Origin: Methanobacteriota archaeon
Lineage (GTDB): Archaea; Thermoplasmatota; Poseidoniia; Poseidoniales; Poseidoniaceae
Assembly (NCBI GenBank): GCA_002726495.1
Contig: PBTH01000054.1
Coordinates: 1 to 40,049, forward strand
DNA: 40,049 nt
Reading direction: 5' to 3'
In this document: positions 6,891-15,470 of the stretch, piece after piece
How the letters are laid out: each line of letters starts with the position of its first letter
Position numbering within the stretch: position 1 is the first letter of the stretch
Made by a program: the position numbers and the translations under genes
The notes under the pieces: model-generated
Seen by the model: the letters and a program-made list of their open reading frames with translations, nothing else
The model's database searches: none
Told to the model about the DNA's origin: nothing

Positions 6891-9248
6891 ATGGTTGACG
6901 AGAACGCATCGGATAAAACCAATGGTTCAAGCGAAGAAGATGACCTTGACGATGCAGTTTTGACGTCGGTCAATGAAGCCATAATGTCGGTTGAAAATGA
7001 ACCGTCGCCACAGCCCACAGAGCAACAACAACCCGTGAAAAAACCGAGCAACATCATACCTGAAATTGAGGATGTGGAAGACCCGGAAGAAATGGTTCAG
7101 ATCCTCCTCACCGTTGGAGAAGAACGTTCACGAAAGGACGATACCAAAGGCGCCCTTACGGCATTTAACAAGGCCATAGCACTGGACCCTTCTTGTGATA
7201 TGGCATGGTTCAATCGCGGTGTTTTGCTCGAAGCCCAACAAGATGCTCGGGGTGCAAGACAGTCGTTCCAAATTTGCCTGGACCTCAATGAGGATCATGC
7301 ACCTGCAACCGCAAACATGGCCATTCTCTTGGAACGTATAGGCGACCTTGAAGGGGCTTATTCAACCGCACAAAAAGCACTTGATTTCTTTCCAGGACAT
7401 CCAGCCTTGGTAGAACTCAGTCAACGCTGTAAAAACAGCGGACTTTCCGTCCCAATGGAAGTCATGGAACCCTCCGTTCAGGTTAAACAGGATTTTGATA
7501 TGAAGGCAGTCGAAGAGGTAGCTGAACGAGCTGGAATCCAAAACCCTGAGGAACTTTTGCAAGAAGCAGTTCACCACGACCATGACGATGATGACGAATT
7601 GACGATAGAGGAACTGGAAAGTGCCGCTGATGTAATTGTAGCACAACAAGAGATCATCAAGGAAGTTGTTGAAATCAAAGCAGAAGTTGAACCACCAGTA
7701 GTTCCAGAACCTGTTATTGAGGAACCTGCACTTGACATTGAATCATTGGTAGAAGAAGCAACAAACCTGCTCAAAAACGGTGAAGCAAAAACCGCCCTCG
7801 CTCTGTTGAAACCTCACTTGAAAACAATCGGTGCTAAACATCCCGGAGCATGGCGAATCGCAGGCGGCGCAATGGCTAGAATGGACCTTGACAATCATGC
7901 AATAGCAGCCATGACGCACTCTCAAAACCTTGAACCCGATCATGCCCCCGGATGGTTCAATTTGGGCTCGGTTCAACAGCGTTCCAATCTTCTTAAGGAA
8001 GCGATGGTTTCCTATCAAGAAGCACTAACGGCAGACCCAAGCTACCTCAAAGCAGCAGAGAAATTGAACGCATTAGCAAAGGAAGAGGGATTCATTGACC
8101 ACTTCCTCCAAAGTTCTCGTACAATCTTGTCATTAGAGCCAGACCACGATATCAAGCAATCCTTCGTTGACATGCTTCTTGAACTGGCTGTTGGCGAGAA
8201 TGAAGTTTTGGACCAAGTTACTGGCTTACCTCCAACACTACCAGCAGGTCCAGAAATGGCCAAAGAGGCCTTGAACTATATGTCCGATGAGCCAAGCCCT
8301 CAACGAGCACTTGCACTTTCTCTCAGCCTTCAACATGGAGACTCTGTCCTCGTGTGGAAGGCACTCATCCAAACCGACAATCAAAACGCATCAAACTGGC
8401 GGGGACTGGCTCGTGCACTTGAGCAGGCAGGAGATTTGGATACCGCACAGAAATGCCACTCTAAGGCTAACATGCTCGACGGAACTATGGAGCCTGCTGA
8501 GGAAAAAACTGTTCCAACTATCGCTCCAGTAGCACCAAAACCAATTGAAATATCTCAGCCACAGGAGCCTGCTGAAACTGTCCAAGCCGTTCCTGCATTG
8601 GATTATCAAACACCACTTGAACCAATTGCAGAATCGGGACAAACTCACGAACCTGTTGAAATGAACCAGCATGCTAGCGCTGCTAACGATCTCCTGCTAA
8701 CACCGCGGGAATCGCAACCCTTGGAACCAGTGCAAGAGCAAAACGTCCAAGTTGATCTTGCAAAAGCCGCCTTGGATGCCACGCACGCAGCATCTCAGAA
8801 CACATTACAAAGTACGAGTTCAAATGCAATTGCAAATCAAGATGTTGCCTGGTTTAATCAGGGAGTTCAACTCATCGATGATGGAAAATATCGAGAAGCC
8901 TTGTCAAGTTTTGACAAGGCATTACCGAGTTTTGCAGGTGATGACTCAATGATCATTCGCATCCTTAACAACCGAGGGAATGCCTACTATTTCCTTGAAG
9001 AGTATCCTAAATGCGTCGAATCATACCATCAGGCAATGTTGATTCGTCCAACTGAAGTCCGGGGAGAGACCTTGTACAACATGGGAACCGCTTATGCGGA
9101 AATGGAGCGCTATAATGATGCAATAAAATGCTTCCAACAAGCAATTCCACGCGGCCTTGATACGGCTGCTACCAAACGTGCAAAAGACCAAATTCGAAGG
9201 TGCAATATTTTGCAAAAAGCTGTTGATAAGAAGAAAAAGAAGCGTTGA
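6891..9248 (+). CDS. Multi-TPR protein with acidic linkers
   Basis: 785 residues, cytoplasmic, with no signal peptide. The N-terminus is acidic and disordered. Tetratricopeptide repeats occur in three blocks: about residues 65-180 (DTKGALTAFNKAIALDP and following repeats), about 275-400 (AIAAMTHSQNLEPDHAPGWFNLG) and about 650-770 (YREALSSFDKAL, YNDAIKCFQQAI). The linkers are rich in Glu, Pro and Val, and the C-terminus is a Lys-rich tail. TPRs mediate protein-protein contacts, so this is probably a scaffold or assembly factor; the partner is unknown. The start is supported by GGTGA just upstream. Fe-S assembly genes follow on the same strand, but a functional link is not shown. Confidence 0.85.
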   Translation: MVDENASDKTNGSSEEDDLDDAVLTSVNEAIMSVENEPSPQPTEQQQPVKKPSNIIPEIEDVEDPEEMVQILLTVGEERSRKDDTKGALTAFNKAIALDPSCDMAWFNRGVLLEAQQDARGARQSFQICLDLNEDHAPATANMAILLERIGDLEGAYSTAQKALDFFPGHPALVELSQRCKNSGLSVPMEVMEPSVQVKQDFDMKAVEEVAERAGIQNPEELLQEAVHHDHDDDDELTIEELESAADVIVAQQEIIKEVVEIKAEVEPPVVPEPVIEEPALDIESLVEEATNLLKNGEAKTALALLKPHLKTIGAKHPGAWRIAGGAMARMDLDNHAIAAMTHSQNLEPDHAPGWFNLGSVQQRSNLLKEAMVSYQEALTADPSYLKAAEKLNALAKEEGFIDHFLQSSRTILSLEPDHDIKQSFVDMLLELAVGENEVLDQVTGLPPTLPAGPEMAKEALNYMSDEPSPQRALALSLSLQHGDSVLVWKALIQTDNQNASNWRGLARALEQAGDLDTAQKCHSKANMLDGTMEPAEEKTVPTIAPVAPKPIEISQPQEPAETVQAVPALDYQTPLEPIAESGQTHEPVEMNQHASAANDLLLTPRESQPLEPVQEQNVQVDLAKAALDATHAASQNTLQSTSSNAIANQDVAWFNQGVQLIDDGKYREALSSFDKALPSFAGDDSMIIRILNNRGNAYYFLEEYPKCVESYHQAMLIRPTEVRGETLYNMGTAYAEMERYNDAIKCFQQAIPRGLDTAATKRAKDQIRRCNILQKAVDKKKKKR

Positions 9249-9311
9249 ATACGCTCAAAATCACAGCCTTACCATGGTCAACTTCAAAAACGAGCACCCC
9301 GTCCTGTAAAC

Positions 9312-9692
9312 ATGGACTGTGGAACTTGCGACTCTGCCTCACCGGTCATCATGGTACAACCTGATGCTGTAGAAGTCAACTTGACAATGACAAACAAAGC
9401 GAAGGAAATGCTGGAAGATGCATTTGGAGATGACCGCAGTCATGCACTTCTTGTTGGTGTACTCAGCGGAGGGTGTTCCGGTTACATGTACGACCTACAA
9501 ATAGTTGAATCAACAGATCTGCCATGCCAAGAACTCAACATCGGTGGTTTTCGTGTCCTCGTACCATCAGCCTCAAGCCATTTACTCGATGGAATTGAAA
9601 TTGATTATGTGGACCGATTAATGGGTGGCGGTTTCAAAATCAACAATCCAAATGCAGCATCCTCTTGTGGATGTGGAGAATCATTCTCTTGA
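9312..9692 (+). CDS. A-type Fe-S cluster carrier (HesB/IscA/ErpA family)
   Basis: 126 residues. It carries the three cysteines that hold the Fe-S cluster in A-type carriers: Cys55 in SGGCSGYMYDL and Cys119/Cys121 in SSCGCGESF, with the usual spacing of about 64 residues. The family accepts or stores [2Fe-2S]/[4Fe-4S] clusters and hands them to target proteins. The N-terminal extension has an extra Cys3-x-x-Cys6 (MDCGTC), which is unusual; if translation starts at the ATG at 9351 instead, this is lost. A YgfZ-like gene follows across a fused stop/SD junction, and YgfZ also acts in Fe-S enzyme maintenance, so the pair makes functional sense. Confidence 0.9.
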   Translation: MDCGTCDSASPVIMVQPDAVEVNLTMTNKAKEMLEDAFGDDRSHALLVGVLSGGCSGYMYDLQIVESTDLPCQELNIGGFRVLVPSASSHLLDGIEIDYVDRLMGGGFKINNPNAASSCGCGESFS

Positions 9693-9704
9693 GGATGAAT
9701 CATG
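9690..9704 (+). promoter_or_regulatory. Fused stop codon/Shine-Dalgarno junction (TGAGG-N7-ATG)
   Basis: The TGA of the Fe-S carrier gene runs into GAGGATGA, and the ATG of the YgfZ-like gene begins 12 bases after the T of the stop. This fixes the start at 9702 and suggests coupled translation of the two Fe-S genes. Confidence 0.75.
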
Positions 9705-10352
9705 GGTCTTTTTCAATGCAATGCCTCCATATTGCTCATCAGTGGCAATGACCTTATGACATTTTTAGATGGCCTCTCTACGAACCAAATTTCTGGACCT
9801 TGTACGGCACCTTTTACCAAAGAAAATGCGAAAATCATAGATGTATGCGATGTAATTCCCGTAGGCGATAATATCGCACTGGTAGGATCTGCTGAATACA
9901 AGGACGATTTGGTCAACCACCTTAGCAAAAGAATCCTCGGAAGAGGGATAAGCATCACAGACATTTCCCATCTCAACGATGTGTTCATCGGAATCTCGCC
10001 AAATACAGTTCCAGATGGAGCAACCGTTCACGATAGCACATTTGGTTGGATGATGATCTGTCCCAAATCCATATCCTATCGTCCAACATGGACGGAAGAG
10101 GAATGGTCCGAACACAGAGTCATGAATAGCATTCCATTTCACGGCCATGAAATTACACAAGACAGACATCCCTACTCATGCGGACTTGAAACCCTGGTAC
10201 ACCCCCAGAAAGGGTGTTACATTGGACAAGAAATTCTAACCCGAATGAGAACAAGAGGAAAAACTGGAAAAACTATGCACAGGGAACTCAACCCAGTAGA
10301 AAATGCAACCACTGTGGGCCACACACACAGTCTATCCATCAAGCGCAGTTAG
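9702..10352 (+). CDS. ygfZ: YgfZ/GcvT-like folate-binding protein, short form
   Basis: 216 residues. It contains the YgfZ hallmark K-G-C-Y-x-G-Q-E at residues 170-177 (KGCYIGQE), followed by basic TRMRTRGKTG. The N-terminus fits the GcvT-like domain (LISGNDLMTFLDGLSTNQI). YgfZ proteins are tetrahydrofolate-dependent factors for repair or assembly of certain Fe-S enzymes, and the motif cysteine (here Cys172) is important. The usual protein is about 300-330 residues; this one ends about 40 residues after the motif, so the C-terminal barrel domain is missing or nearly so. It overlaps the convergent malate dehydrogenase gene by 4 bases. The preceding gene is an A-type Fe-S carrier. Confidence 0.85.
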   Translation: MGLFQCNASILLISGNDLMTFLDGLSTNQISGPCTAPFTKENAKIIDVCDVIPVGDNIALVGSAEYKDDLVNHLSKRILGRGISITDISHLNDVFIGISPNTVPDGATVHDSTFGWMMICPKSISYRPTWTEEEWSEHRVMNSIPFHGHEITQDRHPYSCGLETLVHPQKGCYIGQEILTRMRTRGKTGKTMHRELNPVENATTVGHTHSLSIKRS

Positions 10353-11287
10353 TAGCCAAGAATATCCTTAAGTTGACCCTTGTAGAAATTTCCTGAACCC
10401 TGAAGAGAGGTCATCTCTTCCTCTGTCAATTCAAGTTCAAATATACGCTCAACTCCTGCGGAGCCAATGATGCATGGAACTCCAATGTAGACATTGTCCA
10501 AGCCGTATTCACCGGTCATCAAACATGATGCGGGAATCAATCGCTTTCTGTCATTAAGAACAGATTCAGCCATAATCGCAGCTGCAGAACCTGGAGCATA
10601 AAATGCTGAACCACGTTCCAAAAGTTTGACAATTTCTCCTCCACCACCGGCAGTTCTCTTGCTGATTGCATCAATGCGATCTTGACTCATCAATTGGGTA
10701 ATGGGTATTCCACCAACCGTTGTGTAGCGTGGTAGAGGCACCATCGTATCTCCATGCCCTCCGAGTACCATTGGAGAGACATCCTCCTCTGCACATCCGA
10801 GTTCTAACGCAATGAAATGTGCCATTCGTGCGCTGTCAAGAACACCAGCTTGGCCAATAACCCTCTCCGGAGGGAATCCAGTTACTTTTTGCATATGATA
10901 TGTCATCAGATCAAGTGGATTGGTAACAACGATAACGACGCTATCTGGAGCATGATTTTTGATACCCTCGCCAACTTGTGAGACAATGTCAGCGTTTTTG
11001 CCGATTAAATCCTCTCGAGTCATACCAGGCTGTCGTGGAAATCCTGATGTAACAACAACAACATCTGCTCCTGCAATATCGTTGTAATCAGCAGTTCCTG
11101 TAATGCTTCCATCGTAATTCAATACGTTCGCATTTTGAGACATATCAAGTGCTTTTCCTTTGGCGAATCCCTCATAAATATCCAACAGAATGATGTCACC
11201 AACCTTCATTTGTGCCAATACAAAGGCACATGTTGCACCAACGTTTCCTGCTCCAATAACTGCAATTTTTCTACGACCTGCTACCAT
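10349..11287 (-). CDS. mdh: Malate dehydrogenase, NAD-dependent (LDH-like type)
   Basis: 312 residues from the ATG at 11287, which has GGTGA upstream and starts the protein right before the Rossmann strand (KIAVIGAGNVGATCAF). The acid after the second strand (ILLDIYEG) favours NAD over NADP. The substrate loop GFPRQPGMTREDL has Arg where lactate dehydrogenases have Gln, which marks malate/oxaloacetate. The catalytic His is in GGHGDTMVPL. It catalyses malate to oxaloacetate in the TCA cycle. It is divergent from the transhydrogenase operon, and together they could link NADH from malate oxidation to NADPH supply. The 3' end overlaps the YgfZ-like gene by 4 bases. Confidence 0.93.
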   Translation of the reverse strand: MVAGRRKIAVIGAGNVGATCAFVLAQMKVGDIILLDIYEGFAKGKALDMSQNANVLNYDGSITGTADYNDIAGADVVVVTSGFPRQPGMTREDLIGKNADIVSQVGEGIKNHAPDSVVIVVTNPLDLMTYHMQKVTGFPPERVIGQAGVLDSARMAHFIALELGCAEEDVSPMVLGGHGDTMVPLPRYTTVGGIPITQLMSQDRIDAISKRTAGGGGEIVKLLERGSAFYAPGSAAAIMAESVLNDRKRLIPASCLMTGEYGLDNVYIGVPCIIGSAGVERIFELELTEEEMTSLQGSGNFYKGQLKDILGY

Positions 11288-11502
11288 GGTATCACCGCTC
11301 AATTTACACCAACTGTTTTCAGTCCATAAGCACAATGGTGGCAACAATTGGATGAACTTGATTGAAATGAGGGACTGCTCTACAATGAATTGGATTTCAC
11401 ATTGTGGCGTTCATAGGTTGGGAGCGACTTATCTAAAAACCCCCTTTCAGTGGGAAACATATCACTCACCTCATTGGTGAGCGGCACAGGTGTGAGATTG
11501 GT
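11288..11502. promoter_or_regulatory. Divergent promoter region between mdh and the transhydrogenase operon
   Basis: 215 bases without a plausible gene. On the plus strand, CTTATCTAAAA at about 11428-11438 is a reasonable TATA box for pntAA and predicts a transcript start near 11456-11462. The leader then contains an inverted repeat at 11465-11481 and a GGTGTGAG ribosome-binding region before the ATG at 11503. For mdh on the minus strand, GGTGA lies just upstream of its ATG and a weak TATA candidate lies near 11318-11327. Promoter calls are by eye. Confidence 0.45.
11465..11481 (+). repeat. Inverted repeat in the pntAA leader
   Basis: CTCACC and GGTGAG are perfect 6-base arms separated by TCATT. 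The repeat sits about 22 bases before the start codon, between the candidate TATA box and the ATG. It could be a regulator-binding site or an mRNA hairpin that affects ribosome access. The GGTGAG arm also resembles a ribosome-binding sequence, so pairing would mask it. Confidence 0.5.
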
Positions 11503-12666
11503 ATGAAACTAGGCGTCCCTAAGGAACCCGAAGGCGAAACTCGAGTGGGTATTGTTCCCTCAAGCATGAAGAAACTCACAAAGGCCGGATTTGAAGTATT
11601 TGTTGAAAAGGGAGCGGGATTGTCTGCGAATTATCTTGATACAGATTATGAATCTGCTGGAGCGAACATCGTCAGCCGAAGCGAGGTTCTTGCCTGTGAA
11701 AATCTTGTTTGTATCCAATTCCCAGGTATTGAAGGAGTGGCTGAAGGAACAAATTTGGCATGTGTTTCCGACCCGTTTCGAAACCCTGAACATGTGAAAT
11801 CCTGTATGGATTCTAAAATCACTCTACTCTCAATGGATATGATACCAAGGAGACTCTCCCGTGCTCAATCAATGGATGTTAATTCCAGCCAAGACAATCT
11901 CGCAGGGTACAAAGCGGTATTGCTTGGAGCAGCCCATGTCCCTCGAGGCATTCCTATGATGACAACATCCGCAGGAACAATTCGTCCTGCCAAGGTCGTC
12001 ATTATGGGCAGTGGAGTGGCAGGCTTACAAGCCATCGCGACTGCGAAAAGATTGGGTGCGATTGTATATGCATCCGATGTGCGTAAATCCGCTGCAGAAC
12101 AGATTGAATCTGTCGGTGGCCGATTTATTGAAGTTGATGGAATGGATGATTTTGAAGATGAATCAGGATATGCAAAGCCACTCACACCAGAATTTATCCA
12201 AAAAGTCAACGATACAGTTTGCGGCGTTGCTGCTGATGCTGACATCATCGTAACTACCGCTCGTATATTCGGACGGCCTGCTCCAATTACCGTACCTTCA
12301 TCAGCCGTTGCCAATTTCAAATCGGGTGCAGTGGTTGTTGACATGAACGCAGATGTTGGTGGAAATTGTGAAAGCACCGTTCAAGGGGAAGTCACAACAA
12401 CCGATAACGGAGTCATCATTGTTGGAACATCCAATCTCCCAGGTACATTAGCGAACACGGCCAGTATGCTCTATTCAAACAATCTAACGACCTTTTACAC
12501 ATCCTTGGTCAAGGAAGGAAATGTCGAAATTTCAGAAGACGATGATATCCTCGTCGGCGCCCCAGAAGGCTCAGATTTCTACGTTGGTGGAATGGGTGGC
12601 GTACTGATCTGTAAAGACGGAGTGATTCACCCTAAGCAAACACGCTTAGCGGGGGTGGTTGAATGA
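11503..12666 (+). CDS. pntAA: Proton-translocating NAD(P) transhydrogenase, alpha-1 subunit (NAD-binding domain I)
   Basis: 387 residues. It starts with the typical KLGVPKEPEGETRVGIVPSS and contains the domain I loop IPRRLSRAQSMDVNSSQDNLAGYKAV. The NAD-binding Rossmann motif is GSGVAGLQAIATAKRLGAIVYASDVR, with the final acid selecting NAD(H). Domain I transfers hydride between NADH and NADP held by the beta subunit, driven by the proton gradient, giving NADPH. The membrane helices are in separate genes (three-subunit form). Its stop overlaps the next start in ATGA at 12663-12666, so translation is coupled. Confidence 0.95.
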   Translation: MKLGVPKEPEGETRVGIVPSSMKKLTKAGFEVFVEKGAGLSANYLDTDYESAGANIVSRSEVLACENLVCIQFPGIEGVAEGTNLACVSDPFRNPEHVKSCMDSKITLLSMDMIPRRLSRAQSMDVNSSQDNLAGYKAVLLGAAHVPRGIPMMTTSAGTIRPAKVVIMGSGVAGLQAIATAKRLGAIVYASDVRKSAAEQIESVGGRFIEVDGMDDFEDESGYAKPLTPEFIQKVNDTVCGVAADADIIVTTARIFGRPAPITVPSSAVANFKSGAVVVDMNADVGGNCESTVQGEVTTTDNGVIIVGTSNLPGTLANTASMLYSNNLTTFYTSLVKEGNVEISEDDDILVGAPEGSDFYVGGMGGVLICKDGVIHPKQTRLAGVVE

Positions 12667-12974
12667 TTACAGAAGCTTCATTGATCGGAAACTTAACACT
12701 CTTCTTGCTCGCAATTTTCCTTGGATTTGAATTGATTACGAAAGTACCCGCTACACTTCACACCCCTTTGATGAGCGGTGCTAATGCTATTTCAGGAATC
12801 AGTGTCGTTGGTGCATTATTTGCAGCCAATGTTGCCTATGCAGGAGGGGAAACGCTCGTTTCAGGCCTGCTTGCATTTGTGGCCATTGTTTTGGCAATGA
12901 TCAATGTCGTTGGTGGATTTGCAGTGACAAATCGGATGCTCAATATGATCGCCGGAAAGAAAAGGAGGGCTTGA
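12663..12974 (+). CDS. pntAB: NAD(P) transhydrogenase alpha-2 subunit (membrane domain)
   Basis: 103 residues, almost entirely hydrophobic, with about three membrane helices. FLGFELITKVPATLHTPLMS and GANAISGISVVGA are family hallmarks of the short alpha-2 subunit. It forms part of the proton channel (domain II) with the N-terminal half of PntB. It overlaps pntAA by four bases, and its TGA stop (12972-12974) is one base before the pntB ATG. Confidence 0.95.
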   Translation: MITEASLIGNLTLFLLAIFLGFELITKVPATLHTPLMSGANAISGISVVGALFAANVAYAGGETLVSGLLAFVAIVLAMINVVGGFAVTNRMLNMIAGKKRRA

Positions 12975-12975
12975 T

Positions 12976-14430
12976 ATGGAAGAATGGATCCCAATTGGCT
13001 ATCTTCTTTCAGCTGCGCTCTTCATCTTTGGGTTGAAGAAACTCGGTCATCCACGTACAGCACCTCTTGGAAATCAATACGGTGCAATGGGTATGTTGGT
13101 TGCCGTCATAACCACCGTCATCAACATACAGATGACAACTGAAGGTGGGGCAAATTGGACGCTCATCATCGCTGGGCTCGTTATAGGTTCAGTGATTGGA
13201 ATCATCATGGCCGTTCGTGTCGAGATGACTGGAATGCCCGAACTCGTAGCTTTGTTCAACGGATTTGGCGGAGCTGCATCTGCATTGGTGGCCTTGTCGG
13301 AATCATGGAAGTACATTGAGAATTCAGACTTGATACTACCAACGGGTCTTGAGATTCAAGTCATCATGGTCGCTGCTGGCCTTTCAGCCCTCGTTGGTTG
13401 GATGACTCTTACCGGTTCAATTTTGGCAATGTTCAAACTCAAAGGTGGGATTTACATTCCATTCTCAAAGAAAGATGATCGTGGACGAAGGAAGTGGCTG
13501 AATACGCCCACATGGGGTCCAACTTGGTTGAACCCGGTCAAAGTGCTGTTGGTTTTGACCGTGGTTGTACTCATCTACCTCAGTATTGATGACCCAAGAA
13601 ATACGGATTACCTATGGGCAATAATTGGAATCTCTTGTTTGCTTGGAATCGTGTTGGTCCTTCCAATCGGCGGAGCGGACATGCCGGTCGTCGTATCCCT
13701 GCTCAACTCCCTTTCAGGAATTGCTGCAGCATTTACTGGATTTATTATCGGAAACTCTGTCCTTATCGTAGCAGGCTCACTTGTTGGCGCATCCGGATTG
13801 ATCCTGACATTCATCATGTGCAAGGCCATGAACCGAACTCTACCTGATGTACTGTTCAAGTCCTTCGGTGGAACTGGTGAGAAGGCTGAATTGACTCGAA
13901 CAAAGGTGGGTTCAGATGCTGATGAGGTCGCCATGATGATCGATGGGGCGCAAAAAGTCATCATCGTTCCCGGATACGGTATGGCTGTATCACAATGTCA
14001 GCACCAAGTGAAGGAATTCGCTGACCTTATTGCTGAGAAATTCGATACTGAAGTCAAGTATGCCATTCACCCCGTTGCTGGCCGCATGCCTGGTCACATG
14101 AATGTCCTCCTTGCCGAAGCAAACGTTCCCTATGAACAACTCATTGAGATGGATGAAATCAACCCAGAATTCCCAGATTGTGATGTTGCTGTCGTGATCG
14201 GTGCAAATGACACGACCAATCCTGCTGCTCGCAGCGGAGAAGGGCCACTTGCTGGAATGCCAATCATCGATGCCGACGCTGCTCGAACGGTCGTCATCAT
14301 CAAGCGTTCCCTATCCGTCGGATATGCAGGCGTTGACAACGACATTTTTTACATGGACAAAACCATGATGTTGTTTGGTGATGGGAAGGCAATGATGACC
14401 GGCTTAAACAACGCAATCAAGGAAATTTGA
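12976..14430 (+). CDS. pntB: NAD(P) transhydrogenase beta subunit (membrane domain plus NADP-binding domain III)
   Basis: 484 residues. The N-terminal part (to about residue 285) is a multi-helix membrane region with LGNQYGAMGMLVAV and AVRVEMTGMPELVALFNGFGG blocks. Domain III has GYGMAVSQCQHQVKEFADL, IHPVAGRMPGHMNVLLAEA, VIGANDTTNPAA and KRSLSVGYAG; the Lys-Arg-Ser contacts the 2'-phosphate of NADP. With PntAA and PntAB it forms the proton-driven NADPH-producing enzyme. It ends with TGA at 14428-14430, and a CxCH membrane protein follows 71 bases on. Confidence 0.95.
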   Translation: MEEWIPIGYLLSAALFIFGLKKLGHPRTAPLGNQYGAMGMLVAVITTVINIQMTTEGGANWTLIIAGLVIGSVIGIIMAVRVEMTGMPELVALFNGFGGAASALVALSESWKYIENSDLILPTGLEIQVIMVAAGLSALVGWMTLTGSILAMFKLKGGIYIPFSKKDDRGRRKWLNTPTWGPTWLNPVKVLLVLTVVVLIYLSIDDPRNTDYLWAIIGISCLLGIVLVLPIGGADMPVVVSLLNSLSGIAAAFTGFIIGNSVLIVAGSLVGASGLILTFIMCKAMNRTLPDVLFKSFGGTGEKAELTRTKVGSDADEVAMMIDGAQKVIIVPGYGMAVSQCQHQVKEFADLIAEKFDTEVKYAIHPVAGRMPGHMNVLLAEANVPYEQLIEMDEINPEFPDCDVAVVIGANDTTNPAARSGEGPLAGMPIIDADAARTVVIIKRSLSVGYAGVDNDIFYMDKTMMLFGDGKAMMTGLNNAIKEI

Positions 14431-14501
14431 ATCCGCCTATAACTCACGGCAAGGAAGCAACATTCAAAGAGCGGGGCCAAGTGGAAAAAACAGGTGAGGC
14501 A

Positions 14502-15458
14502 ATGCAACGGCCAGTGCGCAACTTCTCCATCATGGTAATTTTGGCACTCATGCTTGCTGCACCAGCCCTTGGAAGTCCGAACGGACCGCCTTGGGAAAAC
14601 GGTGGAGGCATCATTGTTGAAACAGGATGTACATGCCACGGTGGCGGTGCACCTTCCACGGAAGTTGTCGTGTCTATTTCAGGCGTACCTCGTGCCTACA
14701 ATATCAGCCAAACTTATGAATTTACGATCAACCTTCAACATGCATCAAACGACATCGGTGGTTTTGTTCTCTACGATTACAATGCGGGAAATCTGACTGC
14801 TGGAGAAGGTAGCCAACAAGACGCTAATGAACCGGGCGCATTATCTCAGTCAGAACCAGGTAACGACTGGGTGGTTACATGGACGGCTCCAAGTGAAGAC
14901 ATCGGCCCGGTTAACTTCCAGCTCGTAGGTAACGCAGTCAACGGAAATGATAACTTTGATGAAGGCGATAAATGGAACATTCTTTCCTTCATAATTAGCG
15001 AACCGGGAGCTGCTGAAGTGGTAACTGATGAAGATGTGTCTCTACGAACAATAAGCGTTGGTGACTACGATTCACTCTTTGTTGCTGAAGAAGACCCTGA
15101 AGCAATTGAGGCAGAACGTCAAGAAGGAATTGCACATGATTTCTTCACAAATGGAAACCTGTATTATTGGACCACTCTCTCTCTAATTATTATCGCAGCA
15201 GTTGTTCAAGGAGAATTCTATGAGCGTAAATTCTCTGGAGGCCCTCCACATCTCGATCGGAGTCTAGCCATACCCCAAGGTGTTCGCCGTGGTGCACTGG
15301 CTGCTGGCCTTGGCCTGCTCTTTGCATATTTGGTTGACAACTCACAGCCATGGGGATATTCCCTTGTGGCAGGTATGCTAACACTTTGGGCTGTGTTTGG
15401 AGTTTATCGAACCATTGTACAGGCTCGAGCGCCAAAGCAATACACAGACCTCGTATGA
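14502..15458 (+). CDS. Secreted/membrane protein with CxCH site and Reeler/choice-of-anchor-V-like domain
   Basis: 318 residues from the ATG at 14502, chosen because AGGTGAGG lies just upstream and a clean signal peptide (about residues 8-25) then follows; the longer frame from TTG at 14427 is unlikely. Cys43-Thr-Cys45-His46-Gly resembles the start of the 'choice-of-anchor V'/Reeler-like families, whose members carry a C-x-x-C-H heme-like motif. Here the spacing is one residue, so covalent heme is uncertain. A beta domain follows to about residue 165, then three hydrophobic helices (about residues 220-310). It may be a small membrane redox or metal protein. The tatC fusion gene follows across a fused stop/SD junction. 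Confidence 0.7.
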   Translation: MQRPVRNFSIMVILALMLAAPALGSPNGPPWENGGGIIVETGCTCHGGGAPSTEVVVSISGVPRAYNISQTYEFTINLQHASNDIGGFVLYDYNAGNLTAGEGSQQDANEPGALSQSEPGNDWVVTWTAPSEDIGPVNFQLVGNAVNGNDNFDEGDKWNILSFIISEPGAAEVVTDEDVSLRTISVGDYDSLFVAEEDPEAIEAERQEGIAHDFFTNGNLYYWTTLSLIIIAAVVQGEFYERKFSGGPPHLDRSLAIPQGVRRGALAAGLGLLFAYLVDNSQPWGYSLVAGMLTLWAVFGVYRTIVQARAPKQYTDLV

Positions 15459-15470
15459 GGTGAGTTTATG
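15456..15470 (+). promoter_or_regulatory. Fused stop codon/Shine-Dalgarno junction (TGAGG-N7-ATG)
   Basis: The TGA of the CxCH protein runs into TGAGGTGAG, a long match to the expected 3' end of archaeal 16S rRNA, and the tatC-like ATG begins 12 bases after the T of the stop. This supports co-translation of the two genes. Confidence 0.75.

Noticed and set aside
11865..12377. 170-codon minus-strand ORF in pntAA
   Set aside because: Antisense to the NAD-binding domain; long only because of codon usage on the sense strand.
13608..13964. 118-codon minus-strand ORF in pntB
   Set aside because: Antisense to conserved transhydrogenase sequence.
14427..14501. N-terminal extension of the CxCH protein from a TTG at 14427
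   Set aside because: It would overlap the pntB stop and put 25 charged residues before the signal peptide; the ATG at 14502 has a strong upstream AGGTGAGG.
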